A stretch of 64,000 nucleotides of DNA from Leucaena leucocephala (GCA_037074615.1 CM073551.1:13267750-13331749); one strand, 5' to 3'; positions 47,074 to 62,814 are shown, numbered from the stretch's first letter. Numbers and translations: made by a program. The notes: generated by a model not told the origin, from the sequence alone.

Positions 47074-48647
47074 ATTTCCTACTATATGGAGCAAATTAGT
47101 TAACAATATGAAATTGGACGAGTGGGAATTTAAATGATGCGGTTTTAGTGCTTAACTGGATAGATAATATATTAAACGTCCACTTTAAGTCAACACAGCA
47201 ATCGACCAGCAAAGTAGAGCATTCCTGTGAAATTCGGTCACGACCTGAGGTACCCAACATCGCGACCATACGTCAATCAACAAAGAAGAGCGTTCTCTGT
47301 AACTATTAGTCGCGACCTGATGCAATTTTGGTCGCGACCAAACTTCAATGTAGAAATCAATCAGCGAATGACTCAAAGGAAAGACGGCTGGACAGGAGGA
47401 GATGGAAGCATGTGCTGCTGAAGAAGAGCATTCGCGTGGGAAATATGGCTGAGAAGAACAGATTCAGTCGTGCATGTGCTGGATCTAGGAGCTAATGATA
47501 GAAGCAATTGGGTTGACAGCTGGAACATGTGCTGCAACAGATTGAACATGTGTTGGATCCAGATCTGATAACAGATTGGAAGCGGGAGATCAAGCATGTG
47601 CTGTAACAGAACAGAACTCCACACATCTGGCACTATTCACGCACACAACATCCTCTCACACCGTTCACATTACCTCCAAATCAATCATGCCGACAGAGTA
47701 GATCCATATCAGCACCTGAGATTCAATCATCACCCATCCCACACTTCTGCTATATATTACACAGACTACACATCCATTGTGGGGATCCATCATTCACAAT
47801 TCATATCACACTCCACGGACCACTCTTCTCTCCATCTTCATTTTCTCTTCTGCAACTTCCCCTGTTCTAGTCAACAGGACCAGAGGAAAGTTCTGCATAT
47901 CCATTTCATCTTTATCTCCTTCTTCTTCTTCCATCATGACTGCTCGCTGCTGTGCTTCCTATTGCTGCTGGACTTCAGAAGACAATGCAAGGCTAAGCTG
48001 CTGTGCTCTCTTGGAGATGGCACCAAACCAGAATCCTTGAGCTGAACAGGGAGTTCATGGTGTTTTTAATTCAGTCTTGACTGTATCGAGTTGATGTAAT
48101 TAATTCTGTGATTACTAGTGCAATTCGAGAAGTAGATGACAAAGAAGTAGGGAACCGAGTCGGATTTCTTATTTCTGCGTAAATGATCCTCTGATTGATT
48201 CTCATCTCTGATCAAGTTGAACATAGTTGTGATTAATTGAAGTGATTCTTTCTCTAATTCATATTCTACTATCTCTGGGTTGAATGATTCCTATTCTCTG
48301 TTCAATGTCTACGAGTTGTAGCTTTGATTGAGATTTAGCTAGCGAGTTGTTAGCTAACATATTCTATTCAACTGATTAACTTCTCATATTCCGTGGATAA
48401 TGAAGGTAAGCTAGTCTCCAAGGGAACGCGTTTGTCACCGATACATTTCACCATCTTTCAAGCACTTAACATCGGAAAGAATAGCATAGGATTTTACATT
48501 CAGTCTTAGTTCAAACAGTTCAACACAACTCATCTGCTTAATTTGTTGATTTGTGGCTCAATAGATTAATTAGGGGCCTGATAAACTCGTATTTGCACTA
48601 ATTTTTAATATGTTAAAAGACTGTTTATTATTGATCCTTATCCTCAC
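47074..48647. repeat. Satellite unit 26, type D with CTGAGGTACC
   Basis: 1574 bp. The first motif is GTCACGACCTGAGGTACC, an A/C-type mark on a D background. Changes to ACATCGGAAAG. Confidence 0.95.
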
Positions 48648-50221
48648 ATTTCCTACTATATGGAGCAAATTAGTTAACAATATGAAATTGGACGAGTGGG
48701 AATTTAAATGATGCGGTTTTAGTGCTTAACTGGATAGATAATATATTAAACGTCCACTTTAAGTCAACACAGCAATCGACCAGCAAAGTAGAGCATTCCT
48801 GTGAAATTCGGTCACCACCTGACGTACCCAACATCGCGACCATACGTCAATCAACAAAGAAGAGCGTTCTCTGTAACTATTAGTCGCGACCTGATGCAAT
48901 TTTGGTCGCGACCAAACTTCAATGTAGAAATCAATCAGCGAATGACTCAAAGGAAAGACGGCTGGACAGGAGGAGATGGAAGCATGTGCTGCTGAAGAAG
49001 AGCATTCGCGTGGGAAATATGGCTGAGAAGAACAGATTCAGTCGTGCATGTGCTGGATCTAGGAGCTAATGATAGAAGCAATTGGGTTGACAGCTGGAAC
49101 ATGTGCTGCAACAGATTGAACATGTGTTGGATCCAGATCTGATAACAGATTGGAAGCGGGAGATCAAGCATGTGCTGTAACAGAACAGAACTCCACACAT
49201 CTGGCACTATTCACGCACACAACATCCTCTCACACCGTTCACATTACCTCCAAATCAATCATGCCGACAGAGTAGATCCATATCAGCACCTGAGATTCAA
49301 TCATCACCCATCCCACACTTCTGCTATATATTACACAGACTACACATCCATTGTGGGGATCCATCATTCACAATTCATATCACACTCCACGGACCACTCT
49401 TCTCTCCATCTTCATTTTCTCTTCTGCAACTTCCCCTGTTCTAGTCAACAGGACCAGAGGAAAGTTCTGCATATCCATTTCATCTTTATCTCCTTCTTCT
49501 TCTTCCATCATGACTGCTCGCTGCTGTGCTTCCTATTGCTGCTGGACTTCAGAAGACAATGCAAGGCTAAGCTGCTGTGCTCTCTTGGAGATGGCACCAA
49601 ACCAGAATCCTTGAGCTGAACAGGGAGTTCATGGTGTTTTTAATTCAGTCTTGACTGTATCGAGTTGATGTAATTAATTCTGTGATTACTAGTGCAATTC
49701 GAGAAGTAGATGACAAAGAAGTAGGGAACCGAGTCGGATTTCTTATTTCTGCGTAAATGATCCTCTGATTGATTCTCATCTCTGATCAAGTTGAACATAG
49801 TTGTGATTAATTGAAGTGATTCTTTCTCTAATTCATATTCTACTATCTCTGGGTTGAATGATTCCTATTCTCTGTTCAATGTCTACGAGTTGTAGCTTTG
49901 ATTGAGATTTAGCTAGCGAGTTGTTAGCTAACATATTCTATTCAACTGATTAACTTCTCATATTCCGTGGATAATGAAGGTAAGCTAGTCTCCAAGGGAA
50001 CGCGTTTGTCACCGATACATTTCACCATCTTTCAAGCACTTAACATCGGAAAGAATAGCATAGGATTTTACATTCAGTCTTAGTTCAAACAGTTCAACAC
50101 AACTCATCTGCTTAATTTGTTGATTTGTGGCTCAATAGATTAATTAGGGGCCTGATAAACTCGTATTTGCACTAATTTTTAATATGTTAAAAGACTGTTT
50201 ATTATTGATCCTTATCCTCAC
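48648..50221. repeat. Satellite unit 27, type D
   Basis: 1574 bp. Back to GTCACCACCTGACG. Confidence 0.95.
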
Positions 50222-51795
50222 ATTTCCTACTATATGGAGCAAATTAGTTAACAATATGAAATTGGACGAGTGGGAATTTAAATGATGCGGTTTTAGTGCT
50301 TAACTGGATAGATAATATATTAAACGTCCACTTTAAGTCAACACAGCAATCGACCAGCAAAGTAGAGCATTCCTGTGAAATTCGGTCACGACCTGAGGTA
50401 CCCAACATCGCGACCATACGTCAATCAACAAAGAAGAGCGTTCTCTGTAACTATTAGTCGCGACCTGATGCAATTTTGGTCGCGACCAAACTTCAATGTA
50501 GAAATCAATCAGCGAATGACTCAAAGGAAAGACGGCTGGACAGGAGGAGATGGAAGCATGTGCTGCTGAAGAAGAGCATTCGCGTGGGAAATATGGCTGA
50601 GAAGAACAGATTCAGTCGTGCATGTGCTGGATCTAGGAGCTAATGATAGAAGCAATTGGGTTGACAGCTGGAACATGTGCTGCAACAGATTGAACATGTG
50701 TTGGATCCAGATCTGATAACAGATTGGAAGCGGGAGATCAAGCATGTGCTGTAACAGAACAGAACTCCACACATCTGGCACTATTCACGCACACAACATC
50801 CTCTCACACCGTTCACATTACCTCCAAATCAATCATGCCGACAGAGTAGATCCATATCAGCACCTGAGATTCAATCATCACCCATCCCACACTTCTGCTA
50901 TATATTACACAGACTACACATCCATTGTGGGGATCCATCATTCACAATTCATATCACACTCCACGGACCACTCTTCTCTCCATCTTCATTTTCTCTTCTG
51001 CAACTTCCCCTGTTCTAGTCAACAGGACCAGAGGAAAGTTCTGCATATCCATTTCATCTTTATCTCCTTCTTCTTCTTCCATCATGACTGCTCGCTGCTG
51101 TGCTTCCTATTGCTGCTGGACTTCAGAAGACAATGCAAGGCTAAGCTGCTGTGCTCTCTTGGAGATGGCACCAAACCAGAATCCTTGAGCTGAACAGGGA
51201 GTTCATGGTGTTTTTAATTCAGTCTTGACTGTATCGAGTTGATGTAATTAATTCTGTGATTACTAGTGCAATTCGAGAAGTAGATGACAAAGAAGTAGGG
51301 AACCGAGTCGGATTTCTTATTTCTGCGTAAATGATCCTCTGATTGATTCTCATCTCTGATCAAGTTGAACATAGTTGTGATTAATTGAAGTGATTCTTTC
51401 TCTAATTCATATTCTACTATCTCTGGGTTGAATGATTCCTATTCTCTGTTCAATGTCTACGAGTTGTAGCTTTGATTGAGATTTAGCTAGCGAGTTGTTA
51501 GCTAACATATTCTATTCAACTGATTAACTTCTCATATTCCGTGGATAATGAAGGTAAGCTAGTCTCCAAGGGAACGCGTTTGTCACCGATACATTTCACC
51601 ATCTTTCAAGCACTTAACATCGGAAAGAATAGCATAGGATTTTACATTCAGTCTTAGTTCAAACAGTTCAACACAACTCATCTGCTTAATTTGTTGATTT
51701 GTGGCTCAATAGATTAATTAGGGGCCTGATAAACTCGTATTTGCACTAATTTTTAATATGTTAAAAGACTGTTTATTATTGATCCTTATCCTCAC
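50222..51795. repeat. Satellite unit 28, type D with CTGAGGTACC
   Basis: 1574 bp. Repeats the unit 26 mark, giving a two-unit alternation across units 25-28. Confidence 0.95.
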
Positions 51796-53369
51796 ATTTC
51801 CTACTATATGGAGCAAATTAGTTAACAATATGAAATTGGACGAGTGGGAATTTAAATGATGCGGTTTTAGTGCTTAACTGGATAGATAATATATTAAACG
51901 TCCACTTTAAGTCAACACAGCAATCGACCAGCAAAGTAGAGCATTCCTGTGAAATTCGGTCACCACCTGACGTACCCAACATCGCGACCATACGTCAATC
52001 AACAAAGAAGAGCGTTCTCTGTAACTATTAGTCGCGACCTGATGCAATTTTGGTCGCGACCAAACTTCAATGTAGAAATCAATCAGCGAATGACTCAAAG
52101 GAAAGACGGCTGGACAGGAGGAGATGGAAGCATGTGCTGCTGAAGAAGAGCATTCGCGTGGGAAATATGGCTGAGAAGAACAGATTCAGTCGTGCATGTG
52201 CTGGATCTAGGAGCTAATGATAGAAGCAATTGGGTTGACAGCTGGAACATGTGCTGCAACAGATTGAACATGTGTTGGATCCAGATCTGATAACAGATTG
52301 GAAGCGGGAGATCAAGCATGTGCTGTAACAGAACAGAACTCCACACATCTGGCACTATTCACGCACACAACATCCTCTCACACCGTTCACATTACCTCCA
52401 AATCAATCATGCCGACAGAGTAGATCCATATCAGCACCTGAGATTCAATCATCACCCATCCCACACTTCTGCTATATATTACACAGACTACACATCCATT
52501 GTGGGGATCCATCATTCACAATTCATATCACACTCCACGGACCACTCTTCTCTCCATCTTCATTTTCTCTTCTGCAACTTCCCCTGTTCTAGTCAACAGG
52601 ACCAGAGGAAAGTTCTGCATATCCATTTCATCTTTATCTCCTTCTTCTTCTTCCATCATGACTGCTCGCTGCTGTGCTTCCTATTGCTGCTGGACTTCAG
52701 AAGACAATGCAAGGCTAAGCTGCTGTGCTCTCTTGGAGATGGCACCAAACCAGAATCCTTGAGCTGAACAGGGAGTTCATGGTGTTTTTAATTCAGTCTT
52801 GACTGTATCGAGTTGATGTAATTAATTCTGTGATTACTAGTGCAATTCGAGAAGTAGATGACAAAGAAGTAGGGAACCGAGTCGGATTTCTTATTTCTGC
52901 GTAAATGATCCTCTGATTGATTCTCATCTCTGATCAAGTTGAACATAGTTGTGATTAATTGAAGTGATTCTTTCTCTAATTCATATTCTACTATCTCTGG
53001 GTTGAATGATTCCTATTCTCTGTTCAATGTCTACGAGTTGTAGCTTTGATTGAGATTTAGCTAGCGAGTTGTTAGCTAACATATTCTATTCAACTGATTA
53101 ACTTCTCATATTCCGTGGATAATGAAGGTAAGCTAGTCTCCAAGGGAACGCGTTTGTCACCGATACATTTCACCATCTTTCAAGCACTTAACATCGGAAA
53201 GAATAGCATAGGATTTTACATTCAGTCTTAGTTCAAACAGTTCAACACAACTCATCTGCTTAATTTGTTGATTTGTGGCTCAATAGATTAATTAGGGGCC
53301 TGATAAACTCGTATTTGCACTAATTTTTAATATGTTAAAAGACTGTTTATTATTGATCCTTATCCTCAC
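51796..53369. repeat. Satellite unit 29, type D
   Basis: 1574 bp. GTCACCACCTGACG and ACATCGGAAAG; no private change noticed. Confidence 0.95.
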
Positions 53370-54944
53370 ATTTCCTACTATATGGAGCAAATTAGTTAAC
53401 AATATGAAATTGGACGAGTGGGAATTTAAATGATGCGGTTTTAGTGCTTAACTGGATAGATAATATATTAAACGTCCACTTTAAGTCAACACAGCAATCG
53501 ACCAGCAAAGTAGAGCATTCCTGTGAAATTCGGTCACCACCTGACGTACCCAACATCGCGACCATACGTCAATCAACAAAGAAGAGCGTTCTCTGTAACT
53601 ATTAGTCGCGACCTGATGCAATTTTGGTCGCGACCAAACTTCAATGTAGAAATCAATCAGCGAATGACTCAAAGGAAAGACGGCTGGACAGGAGGAGATG
53701 GAAGCATGTGCTGCTGAAGAAGAGCATTCGCGTGGGAAATATGGCTGAGAAGAACAGATTCAGTCGTGCATGTGCTGGATCTAGGAGCTAATGATAGAAG
53801 CAATTGGGTTGACAGCTGGAACATGTGCTGCAACAGATTGAACATGTGTTGGATCCAGATCTGATAACAGATTGGAAGCGGGAGATCAAGCATGTGCTGT
53901 AACAGAACAGAACTCCACACATCTGGCACTATTCACGCACACAACATCCTCTCACACCGTTCACATTACCTCCAAATCAATCATGCCGACAGAGTAGATC
54001 CATATCAGCACCTGAGATTCAATCATCACCCATCCCACACTTCTGCTATATATTACACAGACTACACATCCATTGTGGGGATCCATCATTCACAATTCAT
54101 ATCACACTCCACGGACCACTCTTCTCTCCATCTTCATTTTCTCTTCTGCAACTTCCCCTGTTCTAGTCAACAGGACCAGAGGAAAGTTCTGCATATCCAT
54201 TTCATCTTTATCTCCTTCTTCTTCTTCCATCATGACTGCTCCCTGCTGTGCTTCCTATTGCTGCTGGACTTCAGAAGACAATGGCAAGGCTAAGCTGCTG
54301 TGCTCTCTTGGAGATGGCACCAAACCAGAATCCTTGAGCTGAACAGGGAGTTCATGGTGTTTTTAATTCAGTCTTGACTGTATCGAGTTGATGTAATTAA
54401 TTCTGTGATTACTAGTGCAATTCGAGAAGTAGATGACAAAGAAGTAGGGAACCGAGTCGGATTTCTTATTTCTGCGTAAATGATCCTCTGATTGATTCTC
54501 ATCTCTGATCAAGTTGAACATAGTTGTGATTAATTGAAGTGATTCTTTCTCTAATTCATATTCTACTATCTCTAGGTTGAATGATTCCTATTCTCTGTTC
54601 AATGTCTACGAGTTGTAGCTTTGATTGAGATTTAGCTAGCGAGTTGTTAGCTAACATATTCTATTCAACTGATTAACTTCTCATATTCCGTGGATAATGA
54701 AGGTAAGCTAGTCTCCAAGGGAACGCGTTTGTCACCGATACATTTCACCATCTTTCAAGCACTTAACATCAGAAAGAATAGCATAGGATTTTACATTCAG
54801 TCTTAGTTCAAACAGTTCAACACAACTCATCTGCTTAATTTGTTGATTTGTGGCTCAATAGATTAATTAGGGGCCTGATAAACTCGTATTTGCACTAATT
54901 TTTAATATGTTAAAAGACTGTTTATTATTGATCCTTATCCTCAC
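53370..54944. repeat. Satellite unit 30, type D with private indel
   Basis: 1575 bp. Private changes are GCTCCCTGC (near 54238), an extra G in AATGGCAAGG (near 54280) and CTCTAGGTTG. Carries ACATCAGAAAG. The extra G shifts the frame that is open in other copies. Confidence 0.95.
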
Positions 54945-56518
54945 ATTTCCTACTATATGGAGCAAATTAGTTAACAATATGAAATTGGACGAGTGGGAAT
55001 TTAAATGATGCGGTTTTAGTGCTTAACTGGATAGATAATATATTAAACGTCCACTTTAAGTCAACACAGCAATCGACCAGCAAAGTAGAGCATTCCTGTG
55101 AAATTCGGTCACGACCTGAGGTACCCAACATCGCGACCATACGTCAATCAACAAAGAAGAGCGTTCTCTGTAACTATTAGTCGCGACCTGATGCAATTTT
55201 GGTCGCGACCAAACTTCAATGTAGAAATCAATCAGCGAATGACTCAAAGGAAAGACGGCTGGACAGGAGGAGATGGAAGCATGTGCTGCTGAAGAAGAGC
55301 ATTCGCGTGGGAAATATGGCTGAGAAGAACAGATTCAGTCGTGCATGTGCTGGATCTAGGAGCTAATGATAGAAGCAATTGGGTTGACAGCTGGAACATG
55401 TGCTGCAACAGATTGAACATGTGTTGGATCCAGATCTGATAACAGATTGGAAGCGGGAGATCAAGCATGTGCTGTAACAGAACAGAACTCCACACATCTG
55501 GCACTATTCACGCACACAACATCCTCTCACACCGTTCACATTACCTCCAAATCAATCATGCCGACAGAGTAGATCCATATCAGCACCTGAGATTCAATCA
55601 TCACCCATCCCACACTTCTGCTATATATTACACAGACTACACATCCATTGTGGGGATCCATCATTCACAATTCATATCACACTCCACGGACCACTCTTCT
55701 CTCCATCTTCATTTTCTCTTCTGCAACTTCCCCTGTTCTAGTCAACAGGACCAGAGGAAAGTTCTGCATATCCATTTCATCTTTATCTCCTTCTTCTTCT
55801 TCCATCATGACTGCTCGCTGCTGTGCTTCCTATTGCTGCTGGACTTCAGAAGACAATGCAAGGCTAAGCTGCTGTGCTCTCTTGGAGATGGCACCAAACC
55901 AGAATCCTTGAGCTGAACAGGGAGTTCATGGTGTTTTTAATTCAGTCTTGACTGTATCGAGTTGATGTAATTAATTCTGTGATTACTAGTGCAATTCGAG
56001 AAGTAGATGACAAAGAAGTAGGGAACCGAGTCGGATTTCTTATTTCTGCGTAAATGATCCTCTGATTGATTCTCATCTCTGATCAAGTTGAACATAGTTG
56101 TGATTAATTGAAGTGATTCTTTCTCTAATTCATATTCTACTATCTCTGGGTTGAATGATTCCTATTCTCTGTTCAATGTCTACGAGTTGTAGCTTTGATT
56201 GAGATTTAGCTAGCGAGTTGTTAGCTAACATATTCTATTCAACTGATTAACTTCTCATATTCCGTGGATAATGAAGGTAAGCTAGTCTCCAAGGGAACGC
56301 GTTTGTCACCGATACATTTCACCATCTTTCAAGCACTTAACATCGGAAAGAATAGCATAGGATTTTACATTCAGTCTTAGTTCAAACAGTTCAACACAAC
56401 TCATCTGCTTAATTTGTTGATTTGTGGCTCAATAGATTAATTAGGGGCCTGATAAACTCGTATTTGCACTAATTTTTAATATGTTAAAAGACTGTTTATT
56501 ATTGATCCTTATCCTCAC
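54945..56518. repeat. Satellite unit 31, type D with CTGAGGTACC
   Basis: 1574 bp. Third and last D unit in the window with the A/C-type first motif. Confidence 0.95.
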
Positions 56519-58092
56519 ATTTCCTACTATATGGAGCAAATTAGTTAACAATATGAAATTGGACGAGTGGGAATTTAAATGATGCGGTTTTAGTGCTTAA
56601 CTGGATAGATAATATATTAAACGTCCACTTTAAGTCAACACAGCAATCGACCAGCAAAGTAGAGCATTCCTGTGAAATTCGGTCACCACCTGACGTACCC
56701 AACATCGCGACCATACGTCAATCAACAAAGAAGAGCGTTCTCTGTAACTATTAGTCGCGACCTGATGCAATTTTGGTCGCGACCAAACTTCAATGTAGAA
56801 ATCAATCAGCGAATGACTCAAAGGAAAGACGGCTGGACAGGAGGAGATGGAAGCATGTGCTGCTGAAGAAGAGCATTCGCGTGGGAAATATGGCTGAGAA
56901 GAACAGATTCAGTCGTGCATGTGCTGGATCTAGGAGCTAATGATAGAAGCAATTGGGTTGACAGCTGGAACATGTGCTGCAACAGATTGAACATGTGTTG
57001 GATCCAGATCTGATAACAGATTGGAAGCGGGAGATCAAGCATGTGCTGTAACAGAACAGAACTCCACACATCTGGCACTATTCACGCACACAACATCCTC
57101 TCACACCGTTCACATTACCTCCAAATCAATCATGCCGACAGAGTAGATCCATATCAGCACCTGAGATTCAATCATCACCCATCCCACACTTCTGCTATAT
57201 ATTACACAGACTACACATCCATTGTGGGGATCCATCATTCACAATTCATATCACACTCCACGGACCACTCTTCTCTCCATCTTCATTTTCTCTTCTGCAA
57301 CTTCCCCTGTTCTAGTCAACAGGACCAGAGGAAAGTTCTGCATATCCATTTCATCTTTATCTCCTTCTTCTTCTTCCATCATGACTGCTCGCTGCTGTGC
57401 TTCCTATTGCTGCTGGACTTCAGAAGACAATGCAAGGCTAAGCTGCTGTGCTCTCTTGGAGATGGCACCAAACCAGAATCCTTGAGCTGAACAGGGAGTT
57501 CATGGTGTTTTTAATTCAGTCTTGACTGTATCGAGTTGATGTAATTAATTCTGTGATTACTAGTGCAATTCGAGAAGTAGATGACAAAGAAGTAGGGAAC
57601 CGAGTCGGATTTCTTATTTCTGCGTAAATGATCCTCTGATTGATTCTCATCTCTGATCAAGTTGAACATAGTTGTGATTAATTGAAGTGATTCTTTCTCT
57701 AATTCATATTCTACTATCTCTGGGTTGAATGATTCCTATTCTCTGTTCAATGTCTACGAGTTGTAGCTTTGATTGAGATTTAGCTAGCGAGTTGTTAGCT
57801 AACATATTCTATTCAACTGATTAACTTCTCATATTCCGTGGATAATGAAGGTAAGCTAGTCTCCAAGGGAACGCGTTTGTCACCGATACATTTCACCATC
57901 TTTCAAGCACTTAACATCGGAAAGAATAGCATAGGATTTTACATTCAGTCTTAGTTCAAACAGTTCAACACAACTCATCTGCTTAATTTGTTGATTTGTG
58001 GCTCAATAGATTAATTAGGGGCCTGATAAACTCGTATTTGCACTAATTTTTAATATGTTAAAAGACTGTTTATTATTGATCCTTATCCTCAC
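56519..58092. repeat. Satellite unit 32, type D
   Basis: 1574 bp. GTCACCACCTGACG; from here to the window end the first motif no longer alternates. Confidence 0.95.
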
Positions 58093-59666
58093 ATTTCCTA
58101 CTATATGGAGCAAATTAGTTAACAATATGAAATTGGACGAGTGGGAATTTAAATGATGCAGTTTTAGTGCTTAACTGGATAGATAATATATTAAACGTCC
58201 ACTTTAAGTCAACACAGCAATCGACCAGCAAAGTAGAGCATTCCTGTGAAATTCGGTCACCACCTGACGTACCCAACATCGCGACCATACGTCAATCAAC
58301 AAAAAAGAGCGTTCTCTGTAACTATTAGTCGCGACCTGATGCAATTTTGGTCGCGACCAAACTTCAATGTAGAAATCAATCAGCGAATGACTCAAAGGAA
58401 AGACGGCTGGACAGGAGGAGATGGAAGCATGTGCTGCTGAAGAAGAGCATTCGCGTGGGAAATATGGCTGAGAAGAACAGATTCAGTCGTGCATGTGCTG
58501 GATCTAGGAGCTAATGATAGAAGCAATTGGGTTGACAGCTGGAACATGTGCTGCAACAGATTGAACATGTGTTGGATCCAGATCTGATAACAGATTGGAA
58601 GCGGGAGATCAAGCATGTGCTGTAACAGAACAGAACTCCACACATCTGGCACTATTCACGCACACAACATCCTCTCACACCGTTCACATTACCTCCAAAT
58701 CAATCATGCCGACAGAGTAGATCCATATCAGCACCTGAGATTCAATTATCACCCATCCCACACTTCTGCTATATATTACACAGACTACACATCCATTGTG
58801 GGGATCCATCATTCACAATTCATATCACACTCCACGGACCACTCTTCTCTCCATCTTCATTTTCTCTTCTGCAACTTCCCCTGTTCTAGTCAACAGGACC
58901 AGAGGAAAGTTCTGCATATCCATTTCATCTTTATCTCCTTCTTCTTCTTCCATCATGACTGCTCGCTGCTGTGCTTCCTATTGCTGCTGGACTTCAGAAG
59001 ACAATGCAAGGCTAAGCTGCTGTGCTCTCTTGGAGATGGCACCAAACCAGAATCCTTGAGCTGAACAGGGAGTTCATGGTGTTTTTAATTCAGTCTTGAC
59101 TGTATCGAGTTGATGTAATTAATTCTGTGATTACTAGTGCAATTCGAGAAGTAGATGACAAAGAAGTAGGGAACCGAGTCGGATTTCTTATTTCTGCGTA
59201 AATGATCCTCTGATTGATTCTCATCTCTGATCAAGTTGAACATAGTTGTGATTAATTGAAGTGATTCTTTCTCTAATTCATATTCTACTATCTCTGGGTT
59301 GAATGATTCCTATTCTCTGTTCAATGTCTACGAGTTGTAGCTTTGATTGAGATTTAGCTAGCGAGTTGTTAGCTAACATATTCTATTCAACTGATTAACT
59401 TCTCATATTCCGTGGATAATGAAGGTAAGCTAGTCTCCAAGGGAACGCGTTTGTCACCGATACATTTCACCATCTTTCAAGCACTTAACATCGGAAAGAA
59501 TAGCATAGGATTTTACATTCAGTCTTAGTTCAAACAGTTCAACACAACTCATCTGCTTAATTTGTTGATTTGTGGCTCAATAGATTAATTAGGGGCCTGA
59601 TAAACTCGTATTTGCACTAATTTTTAATATGTTAAAAGACTGTTTATTATTGATCCTTATCCTCAC
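58093..59666. repeat. Satellite unit 33, type D
   Basis: 1574 bp. Private changes: GATGCAGTTTTAG (near 58155), CAACAAAAAAGAGC and TTCAATTATCACC (near 58741). Confidence 0.95.
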
Positions 59667-61240
59667 ATTTCCTACTATATGGAGCAAATTAGTTAACAAT
59701 ATGAAATTGGACGAGTGGGAATTTAAATGATGCGGTTTTAGTGCTTAACTGGATAGATAATATATTAAACGTCCACTTTAAGTCAACACAGCAATCGACC
59801 AGCAAAGTAGAGCATTCCTGTGAAATTCGGTCACCACCTGACGTACCCAACATCGCGACCATACGTCAATCAACAAAGAAGAGCGTTCTCTGTAACTATT
59901 AGTCGCGACCTGATGCAATTTTGGTCGCGACCAAACTTCAATGTAGAAATCAATCAGCGAATGACTCAAAGGAAAGACGGCTGGACAGGAGGAGATGGAA
60001 GCATGTGCTGCTGAAGAAGAGCATTCGCGTGGGAAATATGGCTGAGAAGAACAGATTCAGTCGTGCATGTGCTGGATCTAGGAGCTAATGATAGAAGCAA
60101 TTGGGTTGACAGCTGGAACATGTGCTGCAACAGATTGAACATGTGTTGGATCCAGATCTGATAACAGATTGGAAGCGGGAGATCAAGCATGTGCTGTAAC
60201 AGAACAGAACTCCACACATCTGGCACTATTCACGCACACAACATCCTCTCACACCGTTCACATTACCTCCAAATCAATCATGCCGACAGAGTAGATCCAT
60301 ATCAGCACCTGAGATTCAATCATCACCCATCCCACACTTCTGCTATATATTACACAGACTACACATCCATTGTGGGGATCCATCATTCACAATTCATATC
60401 ACACTCCACGGACCACTCTTCTCTCCATCTTCATTTTCTCTTCTGCAACTTCCCCTGTTCTAGTCAACAGGACCAGAGGAAAGTTCTGCATATCCATTTC
60501 ATCTTTATCTCCTTCTTCTTCTTCCATCATGACTGCTCGCTGCTGTGCTTCCTATTGCTGCTGGACTTCAGAAGACAATGCAAGGCTAAGCTGCTGTGCT
60601 CTCTTGGAGATGGCACCAAACCAGAATCCTTGAGCTGAACAGGGAGTTCATGGTGTTTTTAATTCAGTCTTGACTGTATCGAGTTGATGTAATTAATTCT
60701 GTGATTACTAGTGCAATTCGAGAAGTAGATGACAAAGAAGTAGGGAACCGAGTCGGATTTCTTATTTCTGCGTAAATGATCCTCTGATTGATTCTCATCT
60801 CTGATCAAGTTGAACATAGTTGTGATTAATTGAAGTGATTCTTTCTCTAATTCATATTCTACTATCTCTGGGTTGAATGATTCCTATTCTCTGTTCAATG
60901 TCTACGAGTTGTAGCTTTGATTGAGATTTAGCTAGCGAGTTGTTAGCTAACATATTCTATTCAACTGATTAACTTCTCATATTCTGTGGATAATGAAGGT
61001 AAGCTAGTCTCCAAGGGAACGCGTTTGTCACCGATACATTTCACCATCTTTCAAGCACTTAACATCGGAAAGAATAGCATAGGATTTTACATTCAGTCTT
61101 AGTTCAAACAGTTCAACACAACTCATCTGCTTAATTTGTTGATTTGTGGCTCAATAGATTAATTAGGGGCCTGATAAACTCGTATTTGCACTAATTTTTA
61201 ATATGTTAAAAGACTGTTTATTATTGATCCTTATCCTCAC
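59667..61240. repeat. Satellite unit 34, type D
   Basis: 1574 bp. Private change: ATATTCTGTGG near 60980 in place of ATATTCCGTGG. Confidence 0.95.
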
Positions 61241-62814
61241 ATTTCCTACTATATGGAGCAAATTAGTTAACAATATGAAATTGGACGAGTGGGAATTTAA
61301 ATGATGCGGTTTTAGTGCTTAACTGGATAGATAATATATTAAACGTCCACTTTAAGTCAACACAGCAATCGACCAGCAAAGTAGAGCATTCCTGTGAAAT
61401 TCGGTCACCACCTGACGTACCCAACATCGCGACCATACGTCAATCAACAAAGAAGAGCGTTCTCTGTAACTATTAGTCGCGACCTGATGCAATTTTGGTC
61501 GCGACCAAACTTCAATGTAGAAATCAATCAGCGAATGACTCAAAGGAAAGACGGCTGGACAGGAGGAGATGGAAGCATGTGCTGCTGAAGAAGAGCATTC
61601 GCGTGGGAAATATGGCTGAGAAGAACAGATTCAGTCGTGCATGTGCTGGATCTAGGAGCTAATGATAGAAGCAATTGGGTTGACAGCTGGAACATGTGCT
61701 GCAACAGATTGAACATGTGTTGGATCCAGATCTGATAACAGATTGGAAGCGGGAGATCAAGCATGTGCTGTAACAGAACAGAACTCCACACATCTGGCAC
61801 TATTCACGCACACAACATCCTCTCACACCGTTCACATTACCTCCAAATCAATCATGCCGACAGAGTAGATCCATATCAGCACCTGAGATTCAATCATCAC
61901 CCATCCCACACTTCTGCTATATATTACACAGACTACACATCCATTGTGGGGATCCATCATTCACAATTCATATCACACTCCACGGACCACTCTTCTCTCC
62001 ATCTTCATTTTCTCTTCTGCAACTTCCCCTGTTCTAGTCAACAGGACCAGAGGAAAGTTCTGCATATCCATTTCATCTTTATCTCCTTCTTCTTCTTCCA
62101 TCATGACTGCTCGCTGCTGTGCTTCCTATTGCTGCTGGACTTCAGAAGACAATGCAAGGCTAAGCTGCTGTGCTCTCTTGGAGATGGCACCAAACCAGAA
62201 TCCTTGAGCTGAACAGGGAGTTCATGGTGTTTTTAATTCAGTCTTGACTGTATCGAGTTGATGTAATTAATTCTGTGATTACTAGTGCAATTCGAGAAGT
62301 AGATGACAAAGAAGTAGGGAACCGAGTCGGATTTCTTATTTCTGCGTAAATGATCCTCTGATTGATTCTCATCTCTGATCAAGTTGAACATAGTTGTGAT
62401 TAATTGAAGTGATTCTTTCTCTAATTCATATTCTACTATCTCTGGGTTGAATGATTCCTATTCTCTGTTCAATGTCTACGAGTTGTAGCTTTGATTGAGA
62501 TTTAGCTAGCGAGTTGTTAGCTAACATATTCTATTCAACTGATTAACTTCTCATATTCCGTGGATAATGAAGGTAAGCTAGTCTCCAAGGGAACGCGTTT
62601 GTCACCGATACATTTCACCATCTTTCAAGCACTTAACATCGGAAAGAATAGCATAGGATTTTACATTCAGTCTTAGTTCAAACAGTTCAACACAACTCAT
62701 CTGCTTAATTTGTTGATTTGTGGCTCAATAGATTAATTAGGGGCCTGATAAACTCGTATTTGCACTAATTTTTAATATGTTAAAAGACTGTTTATTATTG
62801 ATCCTTATCCTCAC
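61241..62814. repeat. Satellite unit 35, type D
   Basis: 1574 bp. No private change noticed; a good consensus D monomer. Confidence 0.95.
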